Assembly (NCBI GenBank): GCA_030666985.1
Contig: DAOUWT010000004.1
Location: forward strand, 1 to 34,628
Origin: Chloroflexota bacterium
Lineage (GTDB): Bacteria; Chloroflexota; Anaerolineae; Anaerolineales; UBA11858
DNA length: 34,628 nt
Reading direction: 5' to 3'
Program-made: the position numbers and the translations under genes
In this document: positions 31,620 to 34,628 of the stretch, piece by piece
How the letters are laid out: the number at the start of each line of letters is the position of its first letter
How positions within the stretch are numbered: the stretch's first letter is position 1
Notes under the pieces: model-generated
Databases searched by the model: none
Told to the model about the DNA's origin: nothing
The model's input: only the letters and a program-made list of their open reading frames with translations

Positions 31620-31827
31620 GGCTGGTATATTGGGAAACTGGGAAATTAGTAGATTGGGAATCAGGGGAGCAGGAATCAGTATTTCTAGTATAAACGAAAA
31701 AAGACATCCCCGCAAGCAATTCCCCAACTCAACTACCCAATATCTAATACCAAATATCAAATACCCCCATTCTTCACTCCCTTCCCAAGCCCCAACTACC
31801 CAATTACTCAACTATCTAACTACCCAA
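31620..31827. repeat. Convergent gap filled with 7-8 base repeats
   Basis: The left half has TATTGGGAAACTGGGAAATTAGTAGATTGGGAA units. The right half has AACTACCCAATATC, AACTACCCAATTACTCAACTATC and similar units. The right set is roughly the inverse of the left (TTGGG against CCCAA), so the two could fold together between the converging genes. No T-tracted terminator is obvious. Confidence 0.65.
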
Positions 31828-34452
31828 CTATCTTGACACCGTCACCTTCACCACCTTCCCCTTCTCATCTAAAGTGACCCGCGCATAATGCCGGTGAACT
31901 GACTTCGATCCATTTTGAGGCACACTCACGTCTTTGCGCATAGTCACCACCCGGCGGTGGGGTGTGCCATTCGGTAGAGACTTAGCTCCCAATTGCGAAG
32001 TCGGGCAGATGTGACCTTCGCCTTGGCATGAGCCGTGCTCCTCGCTAATACTCATATCAGCGCCTTCCATGCCAGGGAGATATTTTTTCACCACCTGTCT
32101 GACCTGCTTGAGCACATCAGTCGGAATACTCTCTGAAAGCATACATCTGGCACAAACAGTCTTCACATGTGGGGGGCATTCTTGTGACCGTCCCAAAATT
32201 TTCGCCTGACTCTTTTTCCCGTTTTGGAGGCTGGCCAACGGATCCCCGTAGAGCACAAAAGAAATCAGGGTTTTTTGGTCTTCGCCGTCCAGGTATCCCT
32301 GCCGCTTGTGCATCTTTTGGGCCAGGGCAATTTTAGCTTTTTGCAAAGCACCCCCGCTCGAATATCCCTGCTTGAGATATTGCCAAAACTCACTGCTCAG
32401 CAAATCCGCCGCAATGAGAGGCCCGGCTACCGAACCATACGACGTGACCGTAGACCCCGCCACCACACGACTTCCACAAACTAAAAACTTGAGCGCAATA
32501 GAGTCCTCAATACCCCGCTTGTCCACATGCGCACCGAAACAAGCCTCGCTAAAGACAATCGCGGGTACACCATCCTTCTTCCGGATATCTTCCGGGCGCA
32601 GGGCAATGGGATAAGGTGTACCCGAACCAGCTTTAGTCATATCCCGTTGGCCGTACCAGGGAGCGTTATCTTCCACCCCATGGAGATTGAAATACCCCAG
32701 CCGCGCCGCCGGGATCGGAATCACGTAATCATCTCCATAAGGGGGAGATGTTACCAAATCGGCCTTATCCCCAATTGGGCGGAAGACCTCCCAAGAAGCG
32801 TTTTCCCAAGCCTCCGCCGCGTATCCAAAATTGCTCATCTGCTCTCGAGAGCGCGAGAACAACCCTCCTATCCAAGCCCACACCGCTTTCCACCACTTCC
32901 GTTTTGCATTAACAGCATCGCGGTGATAGCTTGCAGCCTCCCTCAGCATACTCAATAGGGGGCCGGGGTCGCTCCCCGCACCCCCAGGCAAACGTCCCAC
33001 CTGCCATTCAGGGATAAAATAATTTTCATCCCGCGTGGCATAAGGATTATCCGAAGGCACGTCCGCGTCGGCGTCTTCCAGCGGATTGGGGAGATGGTGA
33101 AACGGCACCACCTCTGGGCCGCCCACAATCAGCACCGCCCCAATCATCAGCCCTTTTTTCGCGAAGGCCGCGTCCAGGTCAGCCAGCGCCAATTTCAATT
33201 CCCAGGCGTCATGCACGCGCACCGGCTTCAACCCAAATTGCGCCATGCAGCTCGCGTCATCGACCAAAACCGTCGCCGCCCCCCAGCCCGGTTTATCACG
33301 CACCGCGCGGGCGAGTTTCTCCATTTCGCCCTTGAGCACCTGAGTGGTCTTCGGGCCATATTTCTTCTCTAACCCGCGCCGAGTGCTGAACACCACGTAC
33401 ATGGGAAATCGCCCATCCCGCTTGGCAATTTGGGGATGTCCCAACCGCCGGGCCGCTTTTTCTAATTCTTGTTGGATAGAAAGCAGCCTTTCGGGGGATG
33501 GATTTCCCTCTCCTCGTAGGAGAGGGCTAGGGAGAGGTGGGGACTCGCGGGGAGGTTTTTCCGGACCTGGAGCGGCCAGCCCGCTTGAGGCTGGGGTTGC
33601 CCCCAGGGGGAGCAGATTCCACCCCAGGGCGGCCCGCACCCCGGCGGGGACACGCGCATCCAGATGGGCCTGCAAATCCCCCGGCCACAGGTCGCGGTAA
33701 GGATGCTCCTCCCCCCACAAGCGCCGCGCCACCTGCCCGGTCACATCCTCCGTGGTGGCCTGGTGCAGCATCCCCACCCCCTGCTCGGATTGGCCGCTTT
33801 TGATGAGCGTATCCGCCAGCACCAGCGCGGGAACCAAACACCCCGGCCACTTCTCGTGATAATGCTCCGCTAGATTGCGTATAGCCATTACGGGAGTTTC
33901 CGGGTCGGCGCTCATCACCCGCAAATGAGTCACAGCTGCCAAAGGAGTTTCTATTTCGTAGGCCATGGCCTCCTGAATGTGCTCCGCCGCGGACGCCACA
34001 TTACCTGTCCTCAACGCCCAGCGTGCCTGGGCCACCTTTTTGCTCCAGGCCGGAACAGCGCTCCTCACCCCCGGGGATGACTGGGGAAAATCTTGAGGAG
34101 CCAATGCGAAAACAACTCCCCAAGTTTCATCTATTTCTTGATGGCCCTGGGCTTCCTGCAGCACAGTCAATAGCTTTTGGGCTTCGAGGTACTCCGGATC
34201 TGTCTGGCACAAAACGCTCACGCGGGAGAGAGCCTGCTCAATGCGCTTCTCCCCCCATAGCGCCAAAGCGTGGGTGAACTGAAGGGGTAAATCTCCCGCA
34301 TAAACAGATAACCAACCCAGCGTTGCCCGGCGCACGAAAGCATATTCGTTCACGCTCAAAGCCACGTGCAGCATTCGGACAAGATAATCCCGTGTCCAGG
34401 CCTGGTTGGGGGAGAGGGGAGTTAGTGTGTGTTGTTTCATATTAAATACCAT
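31828..34452 (-). CDS. C25 (gingipain)-like cysteine peptidase with TPR-like N-terminus
   Basis: A protein of 874 residues with no signal peptide or membrane helix, so probably cytoplasmic. Residues 15-300 are helical, Ala/Leu-rich, TPR-like repeats (for example WGEKRIEQALSRVSVL and ARWALRTGNVASAAEHIQEA). From about 345 a clan-CD fold follows: VLIVGGPEVVPFHHLP, then SDNPYATRD and QVGRLPGG near 489, the usual pre-catalytic block of C25 peptidases. The catalytic pair appears as His591 in YFNLHG and Cys638 in VFSEACFGAH. The C-terminal 120 residues contain several Cys (CARCM, CQGEGHICP) and could bind metal. A palindromic insertion lengthens the linker near residue 310. Start codons at 34452 or 34440 are both possible; neither has a clear ribosome site. 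Secreted gingipains differ by having signal and sorting sequences. Confidence 0.8.
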   Translation of the reverse strand: MVFNMKQHTLTPLSPNQAWTRDYLVRMLHVALSVNEYAFVRRATLGWLSVYAGDLPLQFTHALALWGEKRIEQALSRVSVLCQTDPEYLEAQKLLTVLQEAQGHQEIDETWGVVFALAPQDFPQSSPGVRSAVPAWSKKVAQARWALRTGNVASAAEHIQEAMAYEIETPLAAVTHLRVMSADPETPVMAIRNLAEHYHEKWPGCLVPALVLADTLIKSGQSEQGVGMLHQATTEDVTGQVARRLWGEEHPYRDLWPGDLQAHLDARVPAGVRAALGWNLLPLGATPASSGLAAPGPEKPPRESPPLPSPLLRGEGNPSPERLLSIQQELEKAARRLGHPQIAKRDGRFPMYVVFSTRRGLEKKYGPKTTQVLKGEMEKLARAVRDKPGWGAATVLVDDASCMAQFGLKPVRVHDAWELKLALADLDAAFAKKGLMIGAVLIVGGPEVVPFHHLPNPLEDADADVPSDNPYATRDENYFIPEWQVGRLPGGAGSDPGPLLSMLREAASYHRDAVNAKRKWWKAVWAWIGGLFSRSREQMSNFGYAAEAWENASWEVFRPIGDKADLVTSPPYGDDYVIPIPAARLGYFNLHGVEDNAPWYGQRDMTKAGSGTPYPIALRPEDIRKKDGVPAIVFSEACFGAHVDKRGIEDSIALKFLVCGSRVVAGSTVTSYGSVAGPLIAADLLSSEFWQYLKQGYSSGGALQKAKIALAQKMHKRQGYLDGEDQKTLISFVLYGDPLASLQNGKKSQAKILGRSQECPPHVKTVCARCMLSESIPTDVLKQVRQVVKKYLPGMEGADMSISEEHGSCQGEGHICPTSQLGAKSLPNGTPHRRVVTMRKDVSVPQNGSKSVHRHYARVTLDEKGKVVKVTVSR
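33497..33540. repeat. In-frame palindromic insertion in the peptidase gene
   Basis: CCCTCTCCT (33506-33514) and AGGAGAGGG (33518-33526) form a perfect 9-bp stem with a 3-base loop, followed by CTAGGGAGAGG. The CTCTCCCTAGCCCTCTCCT type is a common dispersed bacterial intergenic palindrome. Here it is translated as SPPLPSPLLRGEGNPSPE without breaking the frame. Confidence 0.7.
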
Positions 34453-34454
34453 TG

Positions 34455-34510
34455 ATGCGTGAAACGTGAAAACGTGAGGAGTGAAGGGTGAAACGTGATG
34501 CGTGAAACAC
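34455..34510. repeat. GTGAAAC heptamer array upstream of the peptidase
   Basis: GCGTGAAACGTGAAAACGTGAGGAGTGAAGGGTGAAACGTGATGCGTGAAACACGTG shows about six CGTGAAA-like units, more diverged than the array at 31128. It lies in the leader region of the minus-strand peptidase gene. Confidence 0.75.
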
Positions 34511-34542
34511 GTGTCGCAATTGACTATATTTATGAAATCCGC

Positions 34543-34608
34543 ATAGGCAGCCCCCTCCCAGCCTCCCCCAAATGTGACGAAGTGCGTGTCAAATTTTGGG
34601 GAGGGGCA
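34543..34608. repeat. Imperfect palindromic element at the window edge
   Basis: CCTCCCCCAAA pairs with TTTTGGGGAGG, enclosing TGAC-GAAGTGCG-TGTCA. The outer C-rich sequence GCAGCCCCCTCCC also pairs with GGGGAGGGGC, so two alternative folds exist. No gene can be supported from 34453 to the window end. Confidence 0.55.
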
Positions 34609-34628
34609 GAATCTCGTGCGCGAAGTAA

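Overview
The window looks like chromosomal DNA of an uncultured, filament- or sediment-type Chloroflexota bacterium (Anaerolineae-like). This is inferred from several things: very long cytoplasmic and membrane proteins built from serial GAF domains, a MoeA fused to a periplasmic-binding-like domain, AAA-coupled class III cyclases, and gaps filled with heptamer repeats and G-rich interspersed repeats. No rRNA or ribosomal-protein marker is present, so the taxonomic placement is tentative.

Layout. (1) 1-2800: a promoter, a GAF histidine kinase with a degenerate receiver, and an OmpR/PhoB-type response regulator, closed by a strong terminator. (2) 2830-5990, minus strand: an EamA/DMT transporter preceded by a long leader hairpin, and a threonine synthase carrying an intact C-terminal receiver domain. 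(3) 5990-8090: a repeat-rich island with tRNA-Gly(CCC), a MITE-like element, two solo CheY/DivK-type receivers and three palindromic repeat elements. (4) 8092-26756: a large sensory cluster of six multi-GAF proteins. They carry dCache-HAMP, six-TM, PAS or 7TM-PAS front ends and no recognisable output domain. A ParA-type ATPase and a 1293-residue PAS/GAF hybrid histidine kinase follow. Most junctions are 4-bp ATGA overlaps or very short gaps, so the block reads as one or two operons. (5) 27061-29085: a class III nucleotide cyclase joined to an AAA ATPase. (6) 29180-31619: MoeA-PBP and a membrane-anchored helix-hairpin-helix protein. (7) 31828-34452, minus strand: an intracellular gingipain/caspase-like (C25-like) cysteine peptidase with a TPR-like N-terminus.

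Working model (inference). The membrane and cytoplasmic GAF proteins could form a multi-protein sensory array, placed in the cell by the co-encoded ParA, with the hybrid kinase as their shared catalytic output. The kinase could signal to the solo receivers and perhaps to the receiver on threonine synthase. All six output-less sensors end in the same composite module: a reduced GAF-like half-domain followed by an orphan GAF N-terminal helix pair. This is the best candidate here for an undescribed assembly interface.

Nearly every intergenic gap holds repeats. There are four copies of a roughly 180-bp G-rich element with terminal inverted repeats, a cloverleaf-shaped palindrome, and arrays of about 7-bp repeats of several unrelated sequences. 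Several upstream start codons fall inside these arrays and were rejected.
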